From positions 221,257-285,256 of the forward strand of contig NZ_JPYO01000046.1 in the NCBI RefSeq assembly GCF_000757485.1: DNA of 64,000 nucleotides. Direction: 5' to 3'. Shown here piece after piece: positions 24,756 through 32,933 of the stretch. Numbering within the stretch: the first letter of the stretch is position 1; the number at the start of each line of letters is the position of its first letter. The translations under genes were made by a program, and so were the position numbers. The notes under the pieces were generated by a model, which saw only the letters and a program-made list of their open reading frames with translations, had not been told where the DNA came from and searched no databases. The stretch comes from Achromobacter sp. RTa. Its GTDB lineage: Bacteria; Pseudomonadota; Gammaproteobacteria; Burkholderiales; Burkholderiaceae_B.

Positions 24756-25808
24756 TCACGGTGTGGCCTCTTCCTGGTTCGCCGCCTGGGCGCCCTGCGC
24801 GCCCTTGGCGGCGGCGCCGGCGGTCAAGGCCATCAGATGCCGGGCCAACTCGGCCAACTGGCCATCCTTCGATTTCAGCTGCGCGAGGAAATCCGCCGCC
24901 TGGGCTTCGGCGGCAGCCAGCCTTGCCTCCAGCGCGCGCTCGCGTTCCAGGGCCGCGCTCGTCGCGCTTCGGCTTGCGGCCAATTCGGATTCCTGGCGGA
25001 TGCGGCTCTGGCTGGCATCGGCACGCAATGCCTGGACGCCCTCTTCTGCCCGGCGGCGCTGTTCCTGTTCCTCGGCCAGGGCCTTGCGCGCCTGCGCCAG
25101 TTGCTGCTGGCTGGCCGCCTGCGCCTCGTCCAGGCGGGCCTGCAAGCGTTTGACGGCCCCGCGCTCGCCGTCCAGTTCATTCAGCCACCGGCGTTCGTGG
25201 GCCGCGTGGCGCGCCTCCAGCGCATCCAGCGCTTGCGCATGCTGGCCGCGCGATCTTTCGGCATCGGCCTGCAAGGCCTCTGTGGCGCCGCGGGCTTGGG
25301 CAAGCTGCATCTGATGCTGCTCGAGCTGTTCGTCACGCTGCCGCAGCTGCAGTTCCGCAGCCTGCAGCCGTTCCTCGGCGGCGGCCAATTGCGAGGTGGC
25401 GACCTTGAGCGCCTCCTGAAGATCCCTTTCGCGCTGCACCAGCCCGGCCTCGCGCAATTGCAGCTGCTCTGCGCCCGCCGCCAGCCTTTCACCCTCCTGT
25501 GCCAATTCTTCCCAGCGCGCGCGATAGGCGCCGGCCTGCTCCGCCCTCGCTTCGGACAGGGCCGTTTCCCAGAAATGGGCTGCGGCCTGCGCGATCGGAT
25601 CAGGCACGGACGGGGCAGCGGCGAACGCGCCCGGGTCTTTGATGCGCGCACCCAGCGAGCGGAACCAGGTTTCCAGATAGGGGCTGACGGTATTCGGCGA
25701 CCCGCGCCCGATCTTCTGGCGCACACGCTCGATCGTGGGGCGCGCGCCCTCCAGCAGCAAGGCGTCGGCGGCGCCCCAGACGTCTGTTTCGGTAATTCCG
25801 GTGGCCAT
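24756..25808 (-). CDS. KfrA-like DNA-binding coiled-coil protein (TnpT-like)
   Basis: A 350-residue protein. Residues 1-110 match the KfrA N-terminal DNA-binding domain (ITETDVWGAADALLLEGARP, then RVRQKIGRGSPNTVSPYLE). The remainder is one long coiled coil rich in Ala, Glu, Gln and Arg (repeats such as AAAEERLQAAELQLRQRDEQ) ending in an Ala/Gly tail. ATG 25808 is preferred over the upstream reading-frame start because the family begins near it. It is divergent from the tyrosine recombinase, and the intergenic region holds three inverted repeats. This arrangement matches TnpT, the auxiliary DNA-binding protein of Tn4651-type cointegrate resolution. A plasmid KfrA origin is the alternative. Confidence 0.8.
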   Translation of the reverse strand: MATGITETDVWGAADALLLEGARPTIERVRQKIGRGSPNTVSPYLETWFRSLGARIKDPGAFAAAPSVPDPIAQAAAHFWETALSEARAEQAGAYRARWEELAQEGERLAAGAEQLQLREAGLVQRERDLQEALKVATSQLAAAEERLQAAELQLRQRDEQLEQHQMQLAQARGATEALQADAERSRGQHAQALDALEARHAAHERRWLNELDGERGAVKRLQARLDEAQAASQQQLAQARKALAEEQEQRRRAEEGVQALRADASQSRIRQESELAASRSATSAALERERALEARLAAAEAQAADFLAQLKSKDGQLAELARHLMALTAGAAAKGAQGAQAANQEEATP

Positions 25809-25844
25809 GGCCGTGCTCCGTCGATTTTTTCGCAACTGCGGGAT

Positions 25845-25881
25845 AATTACTCGCGATAATGCAACCTTATCGTGAGTAATT
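25845..25881. repeat. 15-7-15 inverted repeat, candidate recombination core site
   Basis: Left arm AATTACTCGCGATAA (25845-25859) and right arm TTATCGTGAGTAATT (25867-25881) match at 14 of 15 positions, with a 7-base spacer (25860-25866). This is the layout of a tyrosine-recombinase core site: two recombinase arms around a 6-8 base overlap region. It lies between the divergent recombinase and KfrA-like genes. Confidence 0.7.
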
Positions 25882-25885
25882 TTCT

Positions 25886-25917
25886 ATATCTGTTAGATAT
25901 CATACAGCAGATGTATG
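25886..25917. repeat. Two accessory inverted repeats beside the core site
   Basis: ATATCT (25886-25891) and AGATAT (25895-25900) form a 6-3-6 repeat. CATACA (25901-25906) and TGTATG (25912-25917) form a 6-5-6 repeat directly after it. They are candidate binding sites for the KfrA-like protein, for recombinase accessory contacts, or for promoter control. Confidence 0.5.
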
Positions 25918-25983
25918 TATATTTATAATTATTGACTGGATCCGGAATTCTCCGGCCCGCGCTACCCGAATCTCCGGAAACCC

Positions 25984-27063
25984 ATGCCTCTTACCCTTCA
26001 AGCAACACTGCCCCTGCTGGATCCCTCGGCGCTCGACGCGCAGGCGGACGCCGCCGTGCGCGGGCTGATGCGGGAAGGCAGTTCGGCCAACACCGCCGCC
26101 AGCTACCGCGCCGCAATCCGCTACTGGACGGCCTGGTTCGAGCTGCGCTACGGGCGCCCCTTCGCCCTGCCCGTCCCGGAAGCGGCGGTCGTGCAGTTCG
26201 TGGTCGACCACGCCCAGCGTTCGACCGAGCAAGGGTTGAAATGGGAGCTGCCTCTGGCGCTGGACCGAGAGCTGGTGCGGCTGAAGGCCAAGGGCAAGCT
26301 GGGGCCTCCCAGCCTGAATACGCTGCTGCAACGCCTGTCCGTGCTGTCCAAGGCGCACGAGTTGCACGGCCATCCCAATCCCTGCCGCGCGCCCCGCGTG
26401 CGGGAGCTTCTGGCCAAGACGCGCCGCGCCTACGCCCGGCGCGGCGTGGCGCCCGCCAAGAAGGTGGCGCTCACGCGTGAACCGCTGCAGGCCCTGCTGG
26501 CGACCTGCGACGATTCCCTGCGCGGCGTGCGCGACCGCGCCCTGCTGCTGTTTGCGTGGGCCAGCGGAGGCCGGCGGCGCTCGGAGGTCGCGCGCGCCAC
26601 GGTCGAGAATACCCGGCGCACGGCCGACGGCTTTCTGTTTTCCCTGGCGCACTCCAAGACCAACCAGGCCGGAGCAAACCGCGCCAACGACCAGAAGCCG
26701 ATCGTCGGCATGGCGGCCCTGGCGCTCGATGCCTGGCTCAGCGCCAGCGGCATCTCTGAGGGTCCGCTGTTTCGCCGCGTGCGCCGAGGGGGCGTGGTGG
26801 GCGAACCGCTGGCCGCGGCGGCGCTGCGCGACATCGTGCAGCAGCGCTGCAGGCTGGCCGGCCTGCAAGGCGATTTCTCGGCGCACAGCCTGCGGTCGGG
26901 CTTCGTGACTGAGGCAGGCCGGCGGAATGTGCCGTTGGGCGACGCCATGGCGCTGACCGGGCACGCCAGCGTGGCTACCGTCATGGGCTATTTCCGCGCG
27001 GGGGCGGCCGCCCAGTCGCCGGCCGCCCGCCTGCTCGACGAGCCCGATACCGGCCCAAGTTAA
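25984..27063 (+). CDS. Tyrosine recombinase / site-specific integrase (TnpS-like)
   Basis: A 359-residue tyrosine recombinase. An N-terminal SAM-like core-binding domain (NTAASYRAAIRYWTAWFE, residues 35-150) precedes a catalytic domain with all key residues: Arg in GGRRRSEVA (about 195), Lys in HSKTNQ (about 223), HSLR (about 301), the second His in TGHASVATVM (about 326) and the Tyr nucleophile in MGYFRAG (about 337). It is therefore expected to be active. It is divergent from the KfrA-like gene across an AT-rich region that holds a 15-7-15 inverted repeat. That matches TnpS of the Tn4651 family, but no Tn3-family transposase is present. Confidence 0.85.
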   Translation: MPLTLQATLPLLDPSALDAQADAAVRGLMREGSSANTAASYRAAIRYWTAWFELRYGRPFALPVPEAAVVQFVVDHAQRSTEQGLKWELPLALDRELVRLKAKGKLGPPSLNTLLQRLSVLSKAHELHGHPNPCRAPRVRELLAKTRRAYARRGVAPAKKVALTREPLQALLATCDDSLRGVRDRALLLFAWASGGRRRSEVARATVENTRRTADGFLFSLAHSKTNQAGANRANDQKPIVGMAALALDAWLSASGISEGPLFRRVRRGGVVGEPLAAAALRDIVQQRCRLAGLQGDFSAHSLRSGFVTEAGRRNVPLGDAMALTGHASVATVMGYFRAGAAAQSPAARLLDEPDTGPS

Positions 27064-27101
27064 AATTTGGCCCTGCCTTCCCTGCCCGACCCGGTCCCTT
27101 C

Positions 27102-28652
27102 ATGCGAATCCACCTGCGCGGGCTCGTGCTTGCGCTCACCATATTCAGCGCGGTCGTTGCCACCGCCAACACGCTCTACGCGAGCTATCGCGTCCAACGC
27201 GAACAGCTCATCGCGAACACGCTGGAAGCCAATCGCGTCTATGCCGCCAAGCTTGCAGAGAGCGCCGGCGCGTTTCTCAAGACGGCCCAGCGGCAGCTGG
27301 AATACAGCGCCCGGCACCTGGCCGCCCGCTTCGACGTCCCGGAGCTGCTGGCCACCGAGGCCGTGCGCTTGCAGGAACAGACCGACAGTTTCAACTCGGT
27401 CGCGGTTATCCGCGCCGATGGAATGGTGCTTGCCGCCTCGCAAAGCCTGCGGGGCTTCGTGGGCACCCGGGTCGACAATGACGGCAGCCGCGCGGCGCTG
27501 AAAGCCCGCAAGCCCATGATCAGCAAGCCTTATGTCTCTCTTTCCGGCAACCTGCTGATCAATGTTTCCCAGCCGATTCACGGAGACAACGGCCGCTATC
27601 TGGGCTATATCGCCGGCACCATCTACCTGCGCAGCGAAGGCGCCCTCCACATGCTGCTGGGCAAGCACCATTACCAGGATGGCTCCTATCTCTATGTGGT
27701 CGACCACGAAGGCCGGCTGATCTATCACGAGGACACCGCCCGCATCGGCGAAGACGTCACGGCCAACCCGGCGGTGGCGGCCGTCATGCGGGGCCAGTCC
27801 GGCGCGCAACGCCTGGTCAATACGCGGGGCGTGGATATGCTGGCGGGATTTGCCGACGTCCCGTTGAGCGGCTGGGGCGTGGTTGCGCAGCGGCCAACCA
27901 AGGCGACGCTGGAGCCGCTGGACGACCTGATCCGGGCATTGATCGGGTACGCGGCGCCTTTCGCCCTCGCCTTCCTCCTGGCCATCTGGTGGTGCGCGCG
28001 CAAGATCTCCCAGCCGCTGTCGCAGCTTGCCACCAATGTCGAACACCAGGAAGTCGCCGTAGCGATGCAGCGGGTGCAGTCCGTGCGGGCGTGGTACTTC
28101 GAGGCCCAGCGCCTGAAGCGGGCCGTGCTGCGCAGCTTTACCAGCCTGCAGGATGAGATCGGCAAGCTGAACCAGGCCAGCATCACCGATCCTCTGACCA
28201 GCCTGCATAACCGGCGCGGCCTGCAAGCCGCGGTGGAACGGATGCAGGCCGCGGGCTCGCCGTTTGCGGTGGTTGCGCTGGATATCGACCATTTCAAGCA
28301 GATCAACGACACCTACGGCCACACGGTGGGCGACGAGGTGATACGCGGCGTGGCGCAGCTGATGCGCGATTGCTCGCGCCCGTCGGACGTGCTCTGCCGC
28401 AATGGCGGAGAGGAATTCCTGATCCTGCTTCCCGCCGCCGGCATGAAGGAAGCCGCCAACATGGCCGAGCGCCTGCGCAAGAGCCTGGAGGAGCACCGCT
28501 TGCACGGCACGGCGGGAATCACGCTCTCGGCCGGCGTGGCGCAATGGCCGTCGGCCGGCCCGGACGTGGGCGCGGCGTTCCGCGCCGCGGACGAGGCGCT
28601 CTACGCGGCCAAGCAGCAAGGACGCAACCGCGTGGTCGCGCACACGCCGTAA
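27102..28652 (+). CDS. Diguanylate cyclase with dCache-type periplasmic sensor
   Basis: A 516-residue membrane protein: helix 1 (residues 8-25), a periplasmic double-Cache-like region (about 30-275), helix 2 (about 278-300, APFALAFLLAIWW), a linker helix and a GGDEF domain (about 365-516). The active site is intact as GGEEF in CRNGGEEFL, and an RxxD inhibitory site (RPSD) lies five residues before it, so product inhibition is expected. It makes cyclic di-GMP in response to an extracellular ligand that is not identifiable. It lies 38 bases after the recombinase gene, which is not obviously related. Confidence 0.9.
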   Translation: MRIHLRGLVLALTIFSAVVATANTLYASYRVQREQLIANTLEANRVYAAKLAESAGAFLKTAQRQLEYSARHLAARFDVPELLATEAVRLQEQTDSFNSVAVIRADGMVLAASQSLRGFVGTRVDNDGSRAALKARKPMISKPYVSLSGNLLINVSQPIHGDNGRYLGYIAGTIYLRSEGALHMLLGKHHYQDGSYLYVVDHEGRLIYHEDTARIGEDVTANPAVAAVMRGQSGAQRLVNTRGVDMLAGFADVPLSGWGVVAQRPTKATLEPLDDLIRALIGYAAPFALAFLLAIWWCARKISQPLSQLATNVEHQEVAVAMQRVQSVRAWYFEAQRLKRAVLRSFTSLQDEIGKLNQASITDPLTSLHNRRGLQAAVERMQAAGSPFAVVALDIDHFKQINDTYGHTVGDEVIRGVAQLMRDCSRPSDVLCRNGGEEFLILLPAAGMKEAANMAERLRKSLEEHRLHGTAGITLSAGVAQWPSAGPDVGAAFRAADEALYAAKQQGRNRVVAHTP

Positions 28653-28701
28653 CGGCGCGGCGGGGCCTCCGGAACTCCCCCTCGTTTCCAGGGCACCTTC
28701 G

Positions 28702-29436
28702 TCAGTCTTGCAGCGGCCAGAGCCCGGGCGCGATGCGCGCCCACAGGTCCGCCCCCATGGCTGCGGGCTTGCGGGTGGGCAGGCCCGCGCGGCGCTTGAG
28801 CAGACCGCCCTTGCAGGCGAACACGATGCGGTGAGCCAACGAGATATCGCTCACCTCGATGACCGATCCCGCAAAGCGCCGCTTGATGCGCCCCAGGTAC
28901 CGCCGGTAATTGAAGTCCAGCGCATGGAAGTTGCCCACCATCAGCCCGTCTGTGGCCAGGGCGTCGAAGCAGTTCTGGTAGAACGCCTCGGAGGCGAGCT
29001 GTGCGGGAATGCCGCCGATATCGTAGCCGTCAAGCAATATGGCGTCGTATTCGTCCCGATGCCGCTGGATCAGGTCGGCGCCATCGCCGAGCAGCACCTT
29101 GAAGCGGGAATCGTCGGCGGGAACGTGGAAGGAATCGCGCAAGGCGATGACGTGCGGATTGATCTCGAAGACGTCTATCCGGGCCAACGGGAGATAGTGG
29201 TAGCAGAACTTGGCCAGGGAGCCCCCTCCCAGGCCGACCATGGCGATCCGGCGGGGCTCGGGATTGAGCAGCAGGAACCGCATCATGATGCGCGTGTATT
29301 CCAGGTTCAGCGCGTTGGGGTCCCTGGTCCACATGCGGCTCTGTATTTCGCCGTGCTCGAACATCAGGGACCGCGACGTCGTCGTGGCGTAGATAAAAGG
29401 CCTAACCGGTTGACGGCTCGAAGTGCTTGCAGGCAT
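28702..29436 (-). CDS. Spermidine synthase-like protein
   Basis: A 244-residue protein with the spermidine/spermine synthase fold: the SAM-site motif MVGLGGGSLAKF, the acidic loop VFEINPHVI and the DGYDIGGIP segment in place of the usual D-x-x-D-P. No SpeD or SpeB partner gene is nearby, and the sequence is of the short bacterial type that often has unproven polyamine activity. It is a conserved protein of Burkholderiales, and a methyltransferase-like role is possible. It faces the diguanylate cyclase gene convergently. Confidence 0.75.
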   Translation of the reverse strand: MPASTSSRQPVRPFIYATTTSRSLMFEHGEIQSRMWTRDPNALNLEYTRIMMRFLLLNPEPRRIAMVGLGGGSLAKFCYHYLPLARIDVFEINPHVIALRDSFHVPADDSRFKVLLGDGADLIQRHRDEYDAILLDGYDIGGIPAQLASEAFYQNCFDALATDGLMVGNFHALDFNYRRYLGRIKRRFAGSVIEVSDISLAHRIVFACKGGLLKRRAGLPTRKPAAMGADLWARIAPGLWPLQD

Positions 29437-29544
29437 TCCAGGTACTCGCTATCAGAAAGGTCCGTGCCGGGGCCGGTCCCGGCGCGCAGGCGCATGCCGC
29501 CGTCCGGCGCGGCGCGCGGTCGGAAGCTGCGGATGACTATGGTG

Positions 29545-29597
29545 CGGGAAACAAAGATGGCCTCGGGCGACGCGCAAGGCGCGCGCCGCCCGAGGCC
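29545..29597 (-). terminator. Rho-independent terminator (strong hairpin)
   Basis: Perfect 11-bp arms GGCCTCGGGCG (29559-29569) and CGCCCGAGGCC (29587-29597) enclose a further CGCGC/GCGCG stem with an AAG loop. Read on the minus strand it is followed by a CATCTTTGTTT tract. It lies 35 bases past the stop of the 50-residue protein and probably ends that transcript. Confidence 0.65.
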
Positions 29598-29631
29598 CTT
29601 GGGATGGCGCCCCGCCGGGCGCGATCAAGCC

Positions 29632-29784
29632 TTACGCGGTGGACCGCAAGGCTTCGGTATCTTCGGCGGAATCGGCGTCGGCCGGAGCGGAGTTGATGTC
29701 AGCGTCTTTTTTGGCCTCGGGCGCTTTCCAGTCCAGGGGCGGGACCTCGAAGCGCCACTTCTTGCCGACCAGTTGATGAGACAT
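29632..29784 (-). CDS. Small acidic hypothetical protein (50 residues)
   Basis: It starts at ATG 29784 with an AGGAGA ribosome site. The first half is basic and aromatic (GKKWRFEVPPLDWKAPEA) and the second half is acidic (DADINSAPADADSAEDTEA). There is no signal peptide or membrane helix. A strong terminator follows 35 bases after the stop, which together with the ribosome site supports a real monocistronic gene. I do not recognise a family. An AT-rich stretch at 29940-30003 upstream may hold the promoter. Confidence 0.6.
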   Translation of the reverse strand: MSHQLVGKKWRFEVPPLDWKAPEAKKDADINSAPADADSAEDTEALRSTA

Positions 29785-30224
29785 GAGCGTTCTCCTATTC
29801 AGGGCGCATGGCTTCCCCCGCACAAGCGCGATACGCAGGATTCAAGCGTGCCTTCGATGCGGTCCTTGGCAGGACGCGGGGGAACATACGCGCGGGCAAC
29901 GCTGGGCAAAGACACTGCCGAACCCGTGGGCCCGGCTGCAGCGGGCAGCATTGTTATTGTTGATTTGCTGCCAATTGTTGTATTTTAGCATGATTTTACC
30001 TGAAATAGCCAGCGGATGCGCGCGCGGCCGCCGATTCGGCCGCAGTCTCGTCCCCGCCTCCGCCCTGCTCCGCCCGTTTTCGGGGGGCGGCCGCCGTGTG
30101 GCGCCGGCGTTTGCCGGGGATTTTGCACCTGTCGCAATCCCCCCGGATTGTGTCGCGATCGCCACTGCCGCCTGGGCCGGCGCCCCGATACACTGGCCGC
30201 GCCATCCTTCCCCGGAGACGCGCC
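29785..30224. other. 440-base intergenic region with AT-rich island
   Basis: Divergent region between the small acidic protein and the GFA enzyme. Positions 29948-30003 are AT-rich with two minus-strand TAAAAT hexamers (near 29984 and 29997) that could serve as -10 sites for the small gene. The rest is GC-rich, with short frames that have no ribosome site. I see no further gene. Confidence 0.5.
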
Positions 30225-30737
30225 ATGACTGCGCCCCTCATCGAAGGCGGTTGTGACTGCGGCGCAGTCCGTTATCGCCTCGCCAGCCCGCCGATGTTTG
30301 TGCATTGCTGCCATTGCACGCTATGCCAGCGGCACTCGGGCACCGCATTCGCCATGAATGCGCCCGTCGAATCCGACCGCGTGACGCTGCTGCAAGGCGA
30401 GGTGGCCCGCCATCCCGCCGGCAAGAGCGCGAACGACGGGGAAACGGCGGTTATCGTGCGTTGCGCGGCCTGCGCCGGTCTCCTGTGGAGCTACCACCCC
30501 GCGTATGGAGAGTCCGTGGCGCTGGTGTACGCAGGCACGCTGGACCGCGCTGCCGACTTCCCGCCCGGCGCGCATTGCTTCGTGCGCTCCAAGCATCCCT
30601 GGTTGCGCCTTCCGGATGATGTGCCCGCGGCCGAGGAGTTCTACGACATGGACGCCTGCTGGCCCGAAGCCAGCAAGCGGCGCCTGGAAGCGGCGCTCGC
30701 GGGCGCCGCCCGCAAACCCTGGACGCCCAAGGCCTGA
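30225..30737 (+). CDS. GFA family zinc protein (glutathione-dependent formaldehyde-activating type)
   Basis: A 170-residue protein with the GFA zinc-binding cysteines: GGCDCGAVRY near the N-terminus, CCHCTLCQRHSG about 25 residues later, and RCAACAGLLW in the middle. Most GFA-like proteins do not catalyse S-hydroxymethylglutathione formation and their substrates are unknown, so only the fold is assigned. ATG 30225 has a CGGAGA site. No operon partner is visible. Confidence 0.82.
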   Translation: MTAPLIEGGCDCGAVRYRLASPPMFVHCCHCTLCQRHSGTAFAMNAPVESDRVTLLQGEVARHPAGKSANDGETAVIVRCAACAGLLWSYHPAYGESVALVYAGTLDRAADFPPGAHCFVRSKHPWLRLPDDVPAAEEFYDMDACWPEASKRRLEAALAGAARKPWTPKA

Positions 30738-30830
30738 ACCTACTCCGGCAGCCCAGGCCCGGGCCGCGCGTTCCTAGGGATTTCCCCCGTTTTCCGCAGA
30801 AATACCGGCATCCGGCGTTTCTTCCGAGCT

Positions 30831-30901
30831 GTCTGAAAGCTGAACGGAAGTTTGGATTTCTAGACTCCCGCATTCATTGAAAAGTCAGCTTTTGTTCAGA
30901 C
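30831..30901. promoter_or_regulatory. Long inverted repeat upstream of tctB
   Basis: Left arm GTCTGAAAGCTGA (30831-30843) pairs with TCAGCT (30885-30890) and TTCAGAC (30895-30901), the two right blocks being separated by four bases. It is centred in the tctB upstream region and could be a regulator site or an mRNA stem. Confidence 0.35.
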
Positions 30902-30938
30902 GCAAGTCAGGCAAAGCGGAACAACGGGAGGAAAGACA

Positions 30939-31409
30939 ATGCAATCCAAACGCAGCGCCGTTCGGCGCGAGGCATGGGCCGCGGGCACGATGATCGTGCT
31001 GGGCCTGGGCGCCATCGCGCAGGCGTCCACGTACAGCCTGGGCACCCTGGCGCGCATGGGGCCGGGGATGTTTCCCGCGATCCTGGGTGCCCTGCTGGTG
31101 ATGCTGGGCCTGGCCATCGCGCGGATGGCCGTGGCGCCTTCGGTCGCCGAAGAGGACGAGGAGGACGTGCCGCCGCCGGAATGGCGCGGCTGGGGCTGCA
31201 TCATCGGCGGCCTGATGACCTTCATCCTGGTCGGCAAGTACGGCGGCCTGGTGCCCGCCACTTTTGCGCTGGTGTTCATTTCCGCGCTGGGCGACCGTCA
31301 GCACACGCTGCGCAGCGCGGCCCTGCTTGCCACGGGGGTCACGATACTGGGCGTGGCCGTGTTCTCCTGGGCGCTGCAGTTGCAGTTCCCCCTGTTCCGC
31401 TGGGGTTGA
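30939..31409 (+). CDS. tctB: Tripartite tricarboxylate transporter small membrane subunit TctB
   Basis: A 156-residue membrane protein with four helices and the TctB pattern (AWAAGTMIVLGLGAIAQAS, then TLARMGPGMFPAILGALLVM). It is the small permease subunit that pairs with TctA for proton- or sodium-driven uptake of citrate-like or aromatic carboxylates. A GGGAGGA ribosome site is present, and the stop lies three bases before the tctA start. A cytoplasmic acidic loop (EEDEEDVPPPEW) separates helices 2 and 3. Confidence 0.88.
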   Translation: MQSKRSAVRREAWAAGTMIVLGLGAIAQASTYSLGTLARMGPGMFPAILGALLVMLGLAIARMAVAPSVAEEDEEDVPPPEWRGWGCIIGGLMTFILVGKYGGLVPATFALVFISALGDRQHTLRSAALLATGVTILGVAVFSWALQLQFPLFRWG

Positions 31410-31412
31410 ACC

Positions 31413-32933
31413 ATGGAGATACTGAACAATCTGATGCACGGATTCTCCATCGCCTTCGCGCTGGACAACCTGATGTGGGCCGTTTTCGGCGTCTTCATGG
31501 GCAACCTGATCGGGGTGTTGCCCGGCATGGGCGTGCTGGCCGCGATATCCATCCTGCTGCCCCTGACCTACACGATGACGCCTACGGCGGCGCTGGTGAT
31601 GCTGTCGGGCATCTACTACGGTTCGCAGTATGGGGGCGGCATTACGTCCATCATGCTGAACCTGCCCGGCACCGCGTCGCACGCGGTGGCCTGCCTGGAC
31701 GGCAACCCGCTGGCGCGCAACGGCAAGGCGGGCTCCGCGCTGTTCATGCTGATGTTCTCGTCGTTCTGCGGCGCGTCCGTCGGCATCCTGGCGATGATCC
31801 TGTTCTCCCCCTTGCTGGTGGATGTCGCGTTCAAGTTCGGCCCGGCCGAGTACTTCTCGATGATGATGCTGGGCCTGCTGGCGGGCGCGACCCTGGCCAA
31901 GGGGTCGGCGATCAAGGGCGTGGCCATGGTCGTGGTGGGATTGCTGCTGGGCGTGGTAGGCACCGACGTCAACACGGGCACCATGCGGTTCCACTTCGGC
32001 ATCCTCGAGCTGTCCGATGGCCTGCAGATCGTGGCGCTGGCCATGGGCCTGTTCGGCGTGGCGGACTTCCTCAAGAACATCAACCGCATCGGCGACGGCG
32101 GCAAGGTCACTACCGCGAAGATCAGCATGAAGTCGATGCGTCCCGAAGCCGGCGACATCAAGCAGTCGGGCGGCGCGCTGGTGCGCGGCACGGCGATCGG
32201 CGCGGCATTCGGCATCCTGCCCGGCACCGGGCCCACCATCGCCTCTTTCATCTCATACGCGACGGAGAAGAAGGTGGCGCGCGAGCCGCGCCGGTTCGGC
32301 CGCGGTGCGATCGAAGGCATCGCGGGTCCTGAGGCCGCCACCAGCGCGTCCACGCAGACCAGCTTCATTCCCACCATGAGCCTGGGGATACCCGGCGATC
32401 CGGTGATGGCGCTGATGCTGGGCGCGCTGATCATCCACGGCATCCAGCCGGGACCGCAGATGATGGTGGAGCACGCCGACATGTTCTGGGGGCTGATCGC
32501 CAGCTTCTGGGTGGGCAACGTGCTGTTGCTGCTCTTGAACCTGCCGCTGATCGGGATGTGGGTGCGCCTGCTGACCGTGCCGTTCCGCTACCTGTTTCCG
32601 GCCGCGCTGTTCTTCGTCTGCGTCGGGGTGTACAGCACGAACAACAACCTGTTCGACGTGGCCATGGTCACCGTGTTCGGCTCGGCCGGCTATGCGCTGA
32701 TCCGCATGCGGTTCGAGCCCGCGCCGCTGCTGCTGGGTTTCGTGCTCGGGCCCATGGTGGAAGAGAATTTCCGCCGCGCGTTGCTCTTGTCGCGGGGCGA
32801 TCTGTCGATCTTCGTGTCGCGGCCGATCAGCCTGGGGTTCATCGCGGCCTGCGTGGGGCTGGTCGCCTTGCTGGCGGTATCGGCGTTCCGGCTGCGCAAG
32901 GGGCGCGGGACGCTCAGTTCGGAGACCGCCTGA
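31413..32933 (+). CDS. tctA: Tripartite tricarboxylate transporter large subunit TctA
   Basis: A 506-residue integral membrane protein of the TctA family with about 12 helices. The family signatures GVLPGMGVLAAISILLPLTY and ILPGTGPTIASFISYATEKK, plus YYGSQYGGGITSI, are all present. It forms the channel with TctB. The periplasmic binding protein TctC, normally next to these genes, is absent from the window, so it must be encoded elsewhere. The stop codon directly abuts the stop of the convergent selenoprotein-like gene (TGATCA). Confidence 0.92.
   Translation: MEILNNLMHGFSIAFALDNLMWAVFGVFMGNLIGVLPGMGVLAAISILLPLTYTMTPTAALVMLSGIYYGSQYGGGITSIMLNLPGTASHAVACLDGNPLARNGKAGSALFMLMFSSFCGASVGILAMILFSPLLVDVAFKFGPAEYFSMMMLGLLAGATLAKGSAIKGVAMVVVGLLLGVVGTDVNTGTMRFHFGILELSDGLQIVALAMGLFGVADFLKNINRIGDGGKVTTAKISMKSMRPEAGDIKQSGGALVRGTAIGAAFGILPGTGPTIASFISYATEKKVAREPRRFGRGAIEGIAGPEAATSASTQTSFIPTMSLGIPGDPVMALMLGALIIHGIQPGPQMMVEHADMFWGLIASFWVGNVLLLLLNLPLIGMWVRLLTVPFRYLFPAALFFVCVGVYSTNNNLFDVAMVTVFGSAGYALIRMRFEPAPLLLGFVLGPMVEENFRRALLLSRGDLSIFVSRPISLGFIAACVGLVALLAVSAFRLRKGRGTLSSETA

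Noticed and set aside
24756..27063. Complete transposon
   Set aside because: No transposase and no recognisable terminal repeats were seen within or near the recombination module.
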